The position numbers were made by a program, and so were the translations under genes. Positions 15,985-23,804 of a stretch of 45,824 bases of DNA are shown here, in pieces. The stretch is from Lentisphaeria bacterium (GTDB lineage: Bacteria; Verrucomicrobiota; Lentisphaeria; Victivallales; Victivallaceae): contig JAFWBQ010000102.1 in NCBI GenBank assembly GCA_017507125.1, positions 1 through 45,824 on the forward strand. Direction: 5' to 3'. The notes beneath the pieces are model-generated. The model had not been told where the DNA came from and searched no databases. It saw nothing but the letters and a program-made list of their open reading frames with translations. The first letter of the stretch is position 1; each line of letters opens with the position of its first letter.

Positions 15985-17163
15985 GTGATAACCATTACCA
16001 ATTTGCGCGAAGGCGCCATTTTGAACAGTCAACGGGGCATTGAGACCAATGACGGACTGCTGATCAAAGTTGAAGTTATGAACAGTTACGGAACGCCTGT
16101 CAAAGTCAACGGCGTTCCGGCTGAACAGCATGGACTTTCTTTTCAAGCTCAGATCAAACTGACTCAGAAGATCAATAAGATCGAAGCTGTGACAGTGACT
16201 CCCTACGGGGAGTTTTCCCAGAAACTGACCGTGGTCTGGGATAAAAAATCATTCCGGCGCTGCCGCTTTTACATTGATGACCACAGTTTTCTCTTTACCG
16301 AACTTGCCGGAGAACGCCCCAAAAGAGCATTTGATCACTTCTATCTGAAAAAACTCAAGGAGTTTCATGACAAATACGGCATGAAAGTCATACTCAACAG
16401 CTTTTACCGGAACGATCACGGCTCTTTTGAGCTCAAAGATATGCCCGATATCTGGAAATCTGAGTTTGCTGATAATTCAGAGTGGCTCAAATTTGCGCTT
16501 CACGCTTACAGTGAATTTCCCGACCGTCCTTATGCTGACGCTTCCCGGCGGAAATTCCTTGAGGATTATGAGCTCCTTGAAAGGGAAGTGACCCGCTTTG
16601 CCGGCGCCGCCGCTTATACGGTTCCGGCTGTGCTGCACTGGAACAACCTGAGTCCCGGTGTGGCGGATGAACTCATCAAAAAAGGATGCACCTGTTATTC
16701 TGAATCCCTGCGTCACAGGATCATGGCAACGCCCCCTGAAGATGAACTGACCGAAAAGGAACGCGCCGAAGAGTTCCGCTCTGAAGTCTATGTTTCCCCC
16801 TTTGAACCTGCGGCGCGCCACTACGGATTTGCGGAAGAAATCGACTATCTGAGCAAATACGGCGCCTTGTATGATCCCGGTCTGGGGATCTACTTTTATC
16901 ACGACTGGATCGTCTGCAATCTGCTTGAGACTTGTGAGATCCCCCGGCTCTTCAAAGAGACCCTTGCCAAAGCGGAACGCTATGGTAACGATCTCTTCTC
17001 AGCCTGCGGCCACGAACAGTATTCGTTCCCCTCTTACTTCAACTACCAGAAAGATCACTTTGAAAAGCTGGAGGAGACTCTGCGCCTTATGGTGGAAGAG
17101 GCAAACTGCACCTTTGTCTTCTTTCAGGAGGGCGTGCTGGGGAACACCGCCTGGGATAAGTGA
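15985..17163 (+). CDS. Polysaccharide deacetylase-like protein
   Basis: A 392-residue protein starting at GTG 15985, chosen because GAGGTGA lies just upstream. Residues about 1-85 look like an immunoglobulin-type beta domain (VNGVPAEQHGLSFQAQIKL). The rest resembles a glycoside hydrolase/deacetylase beta/alpha barrel: FYIDDHSFLF could supply the metal aspartate pair and LKFALHAYSEFPDRPY the histidine. There is no signal peptide. Similar proteins occur next to carbohydrate genes in PVC bacteria, but the family match rests on motif style, so the catalytic claim is tentative. It converges with the DMT transporter gene, with only 7 bp between stops. Confidence 0.55.
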   Translation: MITITNLREGAILNSQRGIETNDGLLIKVEVMNSYGTPVKVNGVPAEQHGLSFQAQIKLTQKINKIEAVTVTPYGEFSQKLTVVWDKKSFRRCRFYIDDHSFLFTELAGERPKRAFDHFYLKKLKEFHDKYGMKVILNSFYRNDHGSFELKDMPDIWKSEFADNSEWLKFALHAYSEFPDRPYADASRRKFLEDYELLEREVTRFAGAAAYTVPAVLHWNNLSPGVADELIKKGCTCYSESLRHRIMATPPEDELTEKERAEEFRSEVYVSPFEPAARHYGFAEEIDYLSKYGALYDPGLGIYFYHDWIVCNLLETCEIPRLFKETLAKAERYGNDLFSACGHEQYSFPSYFNYQKDHFEKLEETLRLMVEEANCTFVFFQEGVLGNTAWDK

Positions 17164-17170
17164 ACTTACG

Positions 17171-18061
17171 TCACTCTTGAACGGCTGAGGTCGCTTTTTC
17201 CTCTTTAGAGGGGAGCTGAACCAGCAGCACCGCGGCAAAAAGAATGGCGCAGCCTGTGAGGTTGGCGAAAGAGTAACGTTCCCCCAGAAGCAGCCACCCC
17301 CAGATGACGGCAAAGACGGATGCCGTACTCAAGACGATGGAGGCTGTGGCAGGGTGAACATATTTCTGCGCTGCGATCTGCACCGTACAGGCAAATCCGA
17401 TGGCGATCAGACCGCAGTAAAGGAGCGGTTTCGTTGTGGCAACGATACTCTGCCACGAGGTTTGTTCCCCTGCCGCCAGCGCCGCGATCCCTGAGATCAC
17501 GGCGACGGTGAAAAACTGTACCGCCGCCAGCTGAAGAGCATCGGCGCGGGGCGCAAATTTGGCGATGGCGATGAACTGGAAGGCGAAAAACAACGCGCAC
17601 AGTATCATGAGGGCATCACCGGTATTGCCGAAACTGTTCAAGGTGCCGTCGGAACAGAGAAGATAGCTGCCTGCCACAGAGAGCAGTGAGGCGCACCAGA
17701 TCTTCCAATTGGATCTCTTTTTGATAAAGACACCGATGACCGGGATCATGATGACATAAAGAGCGGTCAGGAATCCGGCTTTTCCGGCGGAGGTGTAAAG
17801 AAGTCCGAACTGCTGCAGGATCTCGCCCCCTGCCAGACAGAATCCGCAGGCGATACCTCCCGGGATCAGGTTTTTATCCGGCTTTTTTCTCATGAAGAAG
17901 ATCGCGGGCAGAAGCATGATACTTCCCAACAGATATCTGAGAAAAACGAAAAACAAAGGGGACATGGTTTTCATTGCTTCAGCCTGAGCAGAGTAGGAAA
18001 GTCCCCAGATGACCGCCGTAAGGATCAGTGCCAGTGTTGCGGCAATGGTTGATTTTTTCAT
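17171..18061 (-). CDS. DMT-superfamily (EamA) transporter
   Basis: A ~296-residue inner-membrane protein with about ten transmembrane segments in two EamA repeats, starting MKKSTIAATLALILTAVIWG. The N-terminal WGLSYSAQAEAMKTMSP followed by FFVFLRYLLGSIMLLP is typical of drug/metabolite transporters, and the second repeat contains TASIVLSTASVFAVIWGWLLLGE. The frame extends 40 codons upstream, but that part is non-hydrophobic and overlaps the pseudopilin gene, so the ATG at 18061 is preferred despite a weak ribosome-binding site. The family exports amino acids, metabolites or drugs; the substrate is unknown. It may be read from the pseudopilin transcript upstream. Confidence 0.85.
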   Translation of the reverse strand: MKKSTIAATLALILTAVIWGLSYSAQAEAMKTMSPLFFVFLRYLLGSIMLLPAIFFMRKKPDKNLIPGGIACGFCLAGGEILQQFGLLYTSAGKAGFLTALYVIMIPVIGVFIKKRSNWKIWCASLLSVAGSYLLCSDGTLNSFGNTGDALMILCALFFAFQFIAIAKFAPRADALQLAAVQFFTVAVISGIAALAAGEQTSWQSIVATTKPLLYCGLIAIGFACTVQIAAQKYVHPATASIVLSTASVFAVIWGWLLLGERYSFANLTGCAILFAAVLLVQLPSKEEKATSAVQE

Positions 18062-18144
18062 ATTGTGTTGAGATGTTTTTAAGGCGCGTTCCAACAGTTT
18101 TTGAAACACGCCGTGAAGTTGCAGACAAAAGATGTAACGAAAAA

Positions 18145-18879
18145 TTACCGGATCGCTCCGGTTACAGAAGCAGGATACCAAAAGGCTTTTGTATAAACAC
18201 TGCCGAATTGCTCCGAAGGAACTTCACCAGCTTTCATATAACTTACATGCCCGTCACCGAAAAGGATATTGCTGCCTCCGGCATGTCTTGCATCCATCAG
18301 CTTCTGATCGGCTGTGTAGGTGGTATCAAAGTAACTGCGGGTTCCCACTGTGGGAGTGATGGCATCAGCCATGTTGAGCAGCATTGAGGGGAAACGCCAG
18401 GTCGTTCTTTTACGCAATCCGGGTTTTGCAGAGGGATATTTAGTGACATTGGGGGAAGTGTAGTAGTCGGTAAAATAATAGTTGTAGCCGTGGGTGATGA
18501 GCATCTTGCTGTTTACCCAGTTCCATGATCTCTCCGTAGGTACGGCAGAAGGACACATCTGATTGGAAATATAGCTTTTGCCGCCTGTATCATATCTGCC
18601 GCTGTAACGCTGATTACTGTGAGTAAGTCCGGTCCAGTAATTTCTCATGGAACTCGTACTCCAGTTGGTAAGATAGCTTGCCGCATACATGGGCAGAAAA
18701 TCCTGATTGTCCTCAGCGTAAGCGTTGAGAGACTTGCCGGAGGTGTTGAACTGGTTGACGCAGTTGATGGCTTTGGCACGCTCTCTTGCCTGCTGCAGGG
18801 CGGGCAGAAGCATGGCGGCAAGAATGGCGATTATGGCAATCACAACCAGCAGTTCGATGAGGGTAAATTTTTTCTTCAT
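18145..18879 (-). CDS. Pseudopilin-like protein (type IV pilin N-terminal leader)
   Basis: A 244-residue protein with a prepilin leader: basic MKKK, then [20 protein letters not shown], a single hydrophobic helix with the conserved Glu at position 5 of the mature form. The residue before the Phe is Lys, not the usual Gly. The globular domain ends with [19 protein letters not shown], the H-x9-DG motif of the DUF1559-like pseudopilins abundant in planctomycete and Lentisphaerae genomes. It should be an inner-membrane-anchored periplasmic or surface protein processed by a prepilin peptidase; its function is unknown. It follows a paralogue by 33 bp and is likely cotranscribed with it. Its first ~90 bases are almost identical to the paralogue's. 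Confidence 0.88.
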   Translation of the reverse strand: MKKKFTLIELLVVIAIIAILAAMLLPALQQARERAKAINCVNQFNTSGKSLNAYAEDNQDFLPMYAASYLTNWSTSSMRNYWTGLTHSNQRYSGRYDTGGKSYISNQMCPSAVPTERSWNWVNSKMLITHGYNYYFTDYYTSPNVTKYPSAKPGLRKRTTWRFPSMLLNMADAITPTVGTRSYFDTTYTADQKLMDARHAGGSNILFGDGHVSYMKAGEVPSEQFGSVYTKAFWYPASVTGAIR

Positions 18880-18912
18880 GTGAACACCTTATATGGAGGA
18901 AAGAGTCTGATT

Positions 18913-19623
18913 TCAGAACCATGAACCGGTTGTAGAAGCCGGATACCAGAAGGCTTTAAGATACTGATTAGCAGTTGGCACGGCGCCCCGTTTCAAGTAT
19001 CCCACATGCCCATCGCCAAAAAGCAGATTGACACCGGCGTTGTGCCGGGCGTCCATGCATTTCTGAGTGGCTGTTGTGGGCGCATTTTCAAAGGGGGTGG
19101 TGGGACCGACCTCAGGAGTGATGGCGTCGGCCATGATCATCAGTTTGGAGGAATAACGCCATGTTGTACGTTTGCGGTAGTCGACACGCTTGCCGGGACC
19201 GGAGTACCAGCCGTCAAAGTAATAATTCAATCCATGAGAGATCAGCCACTTGCTGTTATTCCAATACCATGAACGGGGGGTCGGTTCTGCCGAAGGACAG
19301 GCATAAATATGGTGATAAGTCTTACCCCCGTCGATCACAATGCCGCTGTAACGGTGTCTTGAAGTCATGCCGATCCAGTAGTTTGCCATAATGTAACCTT
19401 TCCAGTTGGTCAGATAGCTCGTCCCCGGATAGTAAGGAATAATATCCTGATGATCATCGGCGTATTGATTGAAAATTTTGCCTGAAGTATTGAAATTGTT
19501 CACACACTGAACACTTTTTGCACGGTTCCTTGCCTGCTGCAGGGCGGGCAGAAGCATGGCGGCAAGAATGGCGATTATGGCGATGACAACCAGCAGTTCG
19601 ATCAGCGTAAATCTTTTCTTCAT
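18913..19623 (-). CDS. Pseudopilin-like protein (paralogue of the next gene)
   Basis: A 236-residue pseudopilin with leader MKKR then [20 protein letters not shown], and the C-terminal [19 protein letters not shown] motif. The globular part shares the layout of its neighbour ([12 protein letters not shown] versus [24 protein letters not shown] versus [12 protein letters not shown]), so the pair arose by duplication. The ATG at 19623 is chosen because GAGGGG lies just upstream; an upstream TTG (19656) would start inside the hairpin described below. It is the first gene of a two-gene unit with a near-consensus promoter at 19703-19731. Role unknown; probably a minor pseudopilin or surface protein. 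Confidence 0.88.
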   Translation of the reverse strand: MKKRFTLIELLVVIAIIAILAAMLLPALQQARNRAKSVQCVNNFNTSGKIFNQYADDHQDIIPYYPGTSYLTNWKGYIMANYWIGMTSRHRYSGIVIDGGKTYHHIYACPSAEPTPRSWYWNNSKWLISHGLNYYFDGWYSGPGKRVDYRKRTTWRYSSKLMIMADAITPEVGPTTPFENAPTTATQKCMDARHNAGVNLLFGDGHVGYLKRGAVPTANQYLKAFWYPASTTGSWF

Positions 19624-19643
19624 AAATATTTCCCCTCTTGATT

Positions 19644-19679
19644 GAGGCAATTTCAAAACTGAAGTTTTGAAATTGCCTC
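19644..19679. promoter_or_regulatory. Perfect 16-bp inverted repeat in the pseudopilin 5' leader
   Basis: GAGGCAATTTCAAAAC (19644-19659), a 4-nt loop, then its exact complement (19664-19679). It lies between the promoter -10 box (19703) and the ribosome-binding site of the pseudopilin, so it would form a strong hairpin in the mRNA leader. No T-run follows on either strand, so it is not an ordinary terminator. A related sequence occurs upstream of the ECF sigma gene (23696-23738). Confidence 0.75.
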
Positions 19680-19702
19680 GATTATTTAAACGAATCTTTT
19701 AG

Positions 19703-19731
19703 AATATACTCCGAAAAACACTTATTGTCAA
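19703..19731 (-). promoter_or_regulatory. Strong promoter of the pseudopilin pair
   Basis: On the minus strand, TTGACA (19726-19731) is a perfect -35 box, 17 bp from TATATT (19703-19708). It predicts a leader of about 75 nt that contains the inverted repeat at 19644-19679. Confidence 0.7.
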
Positions 19732-19740
19732 GAAGTTTTT

Positions 19741-19768
19741 TTGAAAAATGCCTTTTTACATGTATATT
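19741..19768 (+). promoter_or_regulatory. Promoter of the first MATE gene
   Basis: TTGAAA (19741-19746), 16 bp, TATATT (19763-19768), 33 bp before the ATG at 19802. It is back to back with the pseudopilin promoter; the two -35 boxes are 9 bp apart. Confidence 0.62.
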
Positions 19769-19801
19769 ATGCAGAAGACATGGTGAAAGAAAATTATAAA
19801 A

Positions 19802-21160
19802 ATGAAAAAATTTGCTGAATTTGATGAAAAAGGATGTTACTCCTTTAAGAAAATATGTGTTGTAACGCTCCCCATATTGCTGAGTATGCTCATGGAGCAT
19901 ATTATCGGCATGACCGACACCGCATTTCTGGGGCGGGTCAGTGAGGTGGCTCTGGGGGCCGCTGCATTGGGGTCGGTTTATTTTCTTGCCTTTTTTGTAC
20001 TGGGGACAGGGTTCAGCTTCGGCGCCCAGATCCTTATTGCCCGGCGCAATGGAGAAAAAGCATTCGGCAGTATCGGTGAAATCTGTTATGCCGGGGGATT
20101 TTTTCTGGTCATCCTCTCTCTGATCCTTGTGGCACTGATCAAGTTTCTTTCCCCTGTTTTCATGCCTTACATGATCAAATCTCCTGAAATATGCAAAGCC
20201 ACCATCGCCTATCTTGACTGGCGGACTTACGGACTCTTTTTTGCTTTTGCGACGGCGATTTTCAGAGCCTTTTATGTGGGGATCGCCCGGACTGCCATTC
20301 TCAGTATCAGCTCTGTTGCCATGGTGCTTGCTAACATTTTCCTCAATTACGGACTGATTTTCGGGAAATACGGACTCCCTGAAATGGGCATCGCCGGAGC
20401 CGCTTTAGCCTCCAGCATTTCTGAAGCCATTGCTTTAGTCTGTTATGTGATTTACACATTGAAATGTGTGGATCTTAAAAAATACGGATTTGAAAAAGTT
20501 GCCGCTCTGCTCAATCCCGCCATATTGAAAAGTGTCTTTTCCGTTTCTTTCTGGATGATGCTCCAACCCTTTCTGGCGGTGGGCGTGTGGTTTTTCTTTT
20601 TCCTTGCCGTGGAGCATCTGGGGGAGCGTTCTCTTGCTGTCATCAATCTTGCGCGTACTTTGTCGGCACTGCCTTTCATTATCATACACGCCTTTGCCAC
20701 CTCTGCCAACTCTCTGGTCAGCAACCTGATCGGCGAGGGGAAGATCCCGCTTGTGTGGCGCCTCATCAACAAACTGCTGCTTGCGGCGTTTCTTTGTGTG
20801 ATGCCGCTGTTGTGTTTCTATGCCATCTTTCCTGAGCTTTCTCTGCGTCTTTTTACAGACAACCCCGATCTTATCAAGGCATCGGTCAATGTGACCTATG
20901 TTATGTGCGCTGCAAGTTTCATTCAGATCACCGCCTTTATTCTTTTCAACGCCGTTTCCGGGACGGGTGCCGTCAAGGCAACAGTCTGGATCGAATTCAT
21001 CAATCTGGTGATCTACACCTTTTTTGTCTGGTTTATCATCTACCGGAGCCGTCCCACCCCTGCCGTGGCATGGTCAGTTGAAATAGGCTACCAGGCGATT
21101 ACGGCGATACTCAGTCTGCTCTTTCTGCTTTACGGCCAATGGCAGCATAAAAAATTGTGA
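19802..21160 (+). CDS. MATE-family efflux transporter
   Basis: A 452-residue inner-membrane protein with about twelve transmembrane segments and the MATE pattern: N-terminal TLPILLSMLMEHIIGMTDTAFLGR and, in the second half, NLARTLSALPFIIIHAFATSANSLVSNLIGEG. MATE proteins expel organic cations, drugs or metabolites by Na+ or H+ antiport, or flip lipid-linked precursors in the related MOP families. The substrate cannot be read here. It has its own promoter and a hairpin downstream, so it is probably monocistronic. It is only distantly similar to the second MATE gene at 33606. Confidence 0.9.
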   Translation: MKKFAEFDEKGCYSFKKICVVTLPILLSMLMEHIIGMTDTAFLGRVSEVALGAAALGSVYFLAFFVLGTGFSFGAQILIARRNGEKAFGSIGEICYAGGFFLVILSLILVALIKFLSPVFMPYMIKSPEICKATIAYLDWRTYGLFFAFATAIFRAFYVGIARTAILSISSVAMVLANIFLNYGLIFGKYGLPEMGIAGAALASSISEAIALVCYVIYTLKCVDLKKYGFEKVAALLNPAILKSVFSVSFWMMLQPFLAVGVWFFFFLAVEHLGERSLAVINLARTLSALPFIIIHAFATSANSLVSNLIGEGKIPLVWRLINKLLLAAFLCVMPLLCFYAIFPELSLRLFTDNPDLIKASVNVTYVMCAASFIQITAFILFNAVSGTGAVKATVWIEFINLVIYTFFVWFIIYRSRPTPAVAWSVEIGYQAITAILSLLFLLYGQWQHKKL

Positions 21161-21172
21161 CCTGAAGAAAAC

Positions 21173-21208
21173 AGGGAAGGAGGCTCTTTTTAAGAACTGT
21201 CCTTCCCT
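21173..21208. terminator. Hairpin between convergent MATE and VWA genes
   Basis: AGGGAAGGA (21173-21181) pairs with TCCTTCCCT (21200-21208) in the 61-bp gap between convergent genes. Only short pyrimidine stretches follow, so terminator strength is uncertain; the position supports the call. Confidence 0.55.
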
Positions 21209-21221
21209 TGCGCTCTCTTTA

Positions 21222-23114
21222 TTACCAGGCACTTGAGGGGGCGCGGGGCGCCGGGGACACATCCTGAGGATTTTCTTTCAGATCCTTTGCCTTGTGGACC
21301 AAGGTGATGAATTCTGCCCTTTTTCCATCTTCATCGCTGTCCATGGCGCGTTTGGCTCTTTTGAGTACCGCATCGAAGCTGGCGTTACCTCTGTCCGGGG
21401 AGTTTTTCAGCAGCATGGCAAACTCCGCAGCCGCTGACGCCCACAGGAAATTGTTTCCGGAGTCCGGGTAACTTTTCAGGGTATAGACTCTGAGTTGGCT
21501 CGGCACATGAGAAGCCGGATCCTGATAGCGGAGCTTGCAAGTCAGGATCTCTTGGGAGTCCTTTGAAACCCGGCTCTGATATTTCAGAGCGTCAACGCTG
21601 CCGAGTGCCTTTGAAGTGCTTGTTGCAGGTATCACTTCATAGAGCGCTGTCACCTGATGGCCCACGCCGATTTCGCCTGAGTCTTTGGTGTCATCGTTGA
21701 AGTCCCGGGCCGCAAGTTTACGCAGTTCGTAGCCCAGGAGCCGGTAACCTTTGACCTGAGCGGGGTTGAATTCGATCTGGAACTTCACATCCCGCGCCAA
21801 AGTGAACATGCTGCCTGTAAAACACTTCTTTGCCGCTGTGCGTGCCTCTCTCAGAGAGTCCAGATAGAAGTAGTTTCCGTTGCCTTTGTTGGCAAGCATC
21901 TTGAGTTTATTGTCTTTGTAGTTGCCGCTCCCCACGCCGAAGGCACTGAGGTAAATAAAACTGGAACGCTCTTTTTCAACCATTTCCACAAGTTCAGACT
22001 CGCTGGAAACTCCCACATTGAAATCCCCGTCTGTAACAAGGATGATACGATTGTTCCCCTTTTTGATAAAGTGTTTGCGTCCGAGTGCGTAGGCTTCCCG
22101 GATTCCGCCTGAACCGTTGGTCGCCCCCCCGGCTGTCAGTTTTCTGACAGCGGCTTTGGCAACATCCTTGTTTTTTCCGCTGATACCGTCAAGCAGCACT
22201 TTCACATTGCCGCTGTAAGTGACAAGGCTGAGACGGTCACAAGGACGCATTTGATCGATCATACAGCTGAGAGCTTCGATGACAATGGGCATTTCACCGT
22301 ACATGGAACCTGAATTATCCACCAGAAGCACATAGTTGGCAGGGGGAAGTTCCGCAGGAGAATATTCTTTGGCTTGAACACCGATCAAAAGCAGTTTGTG
22401 ATCTTTGTTCCAGGGGGCGGGAGCCGATTCAAAAGTAACTCCGAACTTTTCCCCCTTGGCAGGTGCGGGGTAGTTGTAGCGGAATGCGTTGATGAATTCC
22501 TCAATGCGGACAGCATCCCGCGGGGGAAGCTGATTTCTGTTGATCATGCCTCTTACATTGTTATAGCTTGCAGTATCGACATCGGCCCCGAATGTGGAAA
22601 GAGGATTTTCTGAACTCCGCAGAAAAACATTTTCGGTGACAGACTTGTACTCTTCTGTATTGAAAACGGTTTGCTGCCGGGGGACAGGGATTCTTTCTTT
22701 AGCAAATCGGTGTTTTGTGAAGCGAACAGTCCGGGCAGTGCCGTGACAAGCACTGACGTATCGATCCGATGCATTTGCGCGGGCTGCACTTGCACTGGAG
22801 TGAAGTGAAGCAGAAGAACGACTTTCTAGCATCGCAGGCGCAAGACAAGCACTTGAGCCTGCGCCCAAGCTGTTAAACATCATTGTAATGTGATCTCCCA
22901 ATATCCCCATACCCACAATGAGAAAGCATGCTGCTGACGAAAGGGCAAAGCCCCAAAGCACCCATCTCCGGCGGCGCGGGACGGAATTCTGCTCTGGCAG
23001 AGCATCGACCTTTTCAAAGAATTTCTTCTTGAATTCCTCAATTGACTGAAAATCTTTTTCAGGAGTACTTTTTTGTATATTTTCAAGCAACTGATCAATA
23101 TCTTTCTTTTCCAT
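21222..23114 (-). CDS. Membrane VWA-domain protein (YfbK-like), candidate anti-sigma partner
   Basis: A 630-residue protein. Residues 1-50 are a charged cytoplasmic segment, followed by one transmembrane helix (about 51-73) and a long extracytoplasmic region. A YfbK-type N-terminal domain is marked by NPLSTFGADVDTASYNNVR. The von Willebrand A domain has a complete MIDAS: DNSGSM (D266), the threonine in GGATNGSGG and the aspartate in LVTDGDFNVG. A C-terminal DUF3520-like region follows, including EFAMLLKNS. It begins 3 bp after the ECF sigma gene and shares its transcript. The short cytoplasmic end plus helix is the layout of single-pass anti-sigma factors, so a sensor/anti-sigma role is inferred; the sequence does not prove it. 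Confidence 0.85.
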   Translation of the reverse strand: MEKKDIDQLLENIQKSTPEKDFQSIEEFKKKFFEKVDALPEQNSVPRRRRWVLWGFALSSAACFLIVGMGILGDHITMMFNSLGAGSSACLAPAMLESRSSASLHSSASAARANASDRYVSACHGTARTVRFTKHRFAKERIPVPRQQTVFNTEEYKSVTENVFLRSSENPLSTFGADVDTASYNNVRGMINRNQLPPRDAVRIEEFINAFRYNYPAPAKGEKFGVTFESAPAPWNKDHKLLLIGVQAKEYSPAELPPANYVLLVDNSGSMYGEMPIVIEALSCMIDQMRPCDRLSLVTYSGNVKVLLDGISGKNKDVAKAAVRKLTAGGATNGSGGIREAYALGRKHFIKKGNNRIILVTDGDFNVGVSSESELVEMVEKERSSFIYLSAFGVGSGNYKDNKLKMLANKGNGNYFYLDSLREARTAAKKCFTGSMFTLARDVKFQIEFNPAQVKGYRLLGYELRKLAARDFNDDTKDSGEIGVGHQVTALYEVIPATSTSKALGSVDALKYQSRVSKDSQEILTCKLRYQDPASHVPSQLRVYTLKSYPDSGNNFLWASAAAEFAMLLKNSPDRGNASFDAVLKRAKRAMDSDEDGKRAEFITLVHKAKDLKENPQDVSPAPRAPSSAW

Positions 23115-23117
23115 GGC

Positions 23118-23594
23118 TTAAAATCCTTTCAATTTTTCATACAACAACTCTTTGGCGCGTGCGACTCTTCCGTACAACGTATTGACGTTGCAATTTTGCA
23201 GTTTTGCCGCCTCTTCTCCTGACAAGCCGCTGAAAAATGTAAAAGACAGAGCGTTCCGGAGTTTTTCCGGCAGTTCACTGACGGCTTTTTTGAGGACATC
23301 TATGCGCTGAGTTTCAAAAGGATCACAGCTTTCATCCGGAATGATGTTCCGGAGTTTTTTCTCTTCCCGCTGACGTTTCCGCAGCATATCGTATGCCACA
23401 TTGACAGTAATACGGCAGACCCAGGTGGAAATTTTGGCACGGGATTGAAAGCTGTCGAATTTTTTCCAGGCAAGCAGAAGTGCCTCTTGAACTGCGTCAT
23501 CAGCATCATCTGCATTGCCGAGGATCCTGTACGCGGTGCCGCGAAGCATCGGTAAAGATTCATCGATCAATTTTGCGAACAAATCTTTTTTCAT
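23118..23594 (-). CDS. ECF-type RNA polymerase sigma factor
   Basis: A 159-residue extracytoplasmic-function sigma factor. Region 2 covers LRGTAYRILGNADDADDAVQEALLLAWKKF and the following ISTWVCRITVNVAYDMLRKR. Region 4 is near the C-terminus, with the DNA-binding helix-turn-helix around FSGLSGEEAAKLQNCNVNTLYGRVARAKE. The ATG at 23594 is chosen for its AAGGA site 7 nt upstream and typical length; the frame runs 38 codons further up without domain content. It directs RNA polymerase to its own promoter set. It is coupled with the VWA membrane protein gene, a likely regulator of its activity. Confidence 0.92.
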   Translation of the reverse strand: MKKDLFAKLIDESLPMLRGTAYRILGNADDADDAVQEALLLAWKKFDSFQSRAKISTWVCRITVNVAYDMLRKRQREEKKLRNIIPDESCDPFETQRIDVLKKAVSELPEKLRNALSFTFFSGLSGEEAAKLQNCNVNTLYGRVARAKELLYEKLKGF

Positions 23595-23695
23595 ACTCTT
23601 TCCTTGAATTATTTTGAATTTTCTATCCGGAAAACGTTTTCTGAAAATAAGACGCACAAGAATGGAAATTCTTTGAGAACAATGAAAAATTTTTC

Positions 23696-23738
23696 GAGGT
23701 AATTTCAAAAGTCATTCAAAAAATGGCAAAATTGCCTC
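23696..23738. repeat. Imperfect inverted repeat upstream of the ECF sigma gene
   Basis: GAGGTAATTT (23696-23705) faces AAATTGCCTC (23729-23738), a 10-bp arm pair with one G-T wobble. The outer arm and flank (GAGGTAATTTCAAAA) match the perfect hairpin at 19644-19679 at 14 of 16 positions. It sits about 100-145 bp upstream of the sigma start codon. Confidence 0.5.
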
Positions 23739-23747
23739 TTTCAATAA

Positions 23748-23787
23748 AAATTAAAAAGCCCCATCCTGTTGACGGATGGGACTTTCA
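23748..23787 (-). terminator. Terminator of the SGNH hydrolase gene
   Basis: On the minus strand AGTCCCATCC, a 7-nt loop and GGATGGGGCT form a 10-bp stem (one G-T pair) immediately followed by a T-rich tract. It lies 18 bp past the stop codon at 23805. Confidence 0.82.
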
Positions 23788-23804
23788 AAAGCAGAAAAGC
23801 GGTC

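Noticed and set aside
19644..19679. Rho-independent terminator
   Set aside because: The hairpin is perfect, but no T-run follows on either strand and it lies between a promoter and a start codon.
23595..23708. Upstream extended start of the sigma factor (TTG at 23708)
   Set aside because: The extra 38 residues have no domain content and would begin inside the inverted repeat; the ATG at 23594 has a proper ribosome-binding site and gives the usual length.
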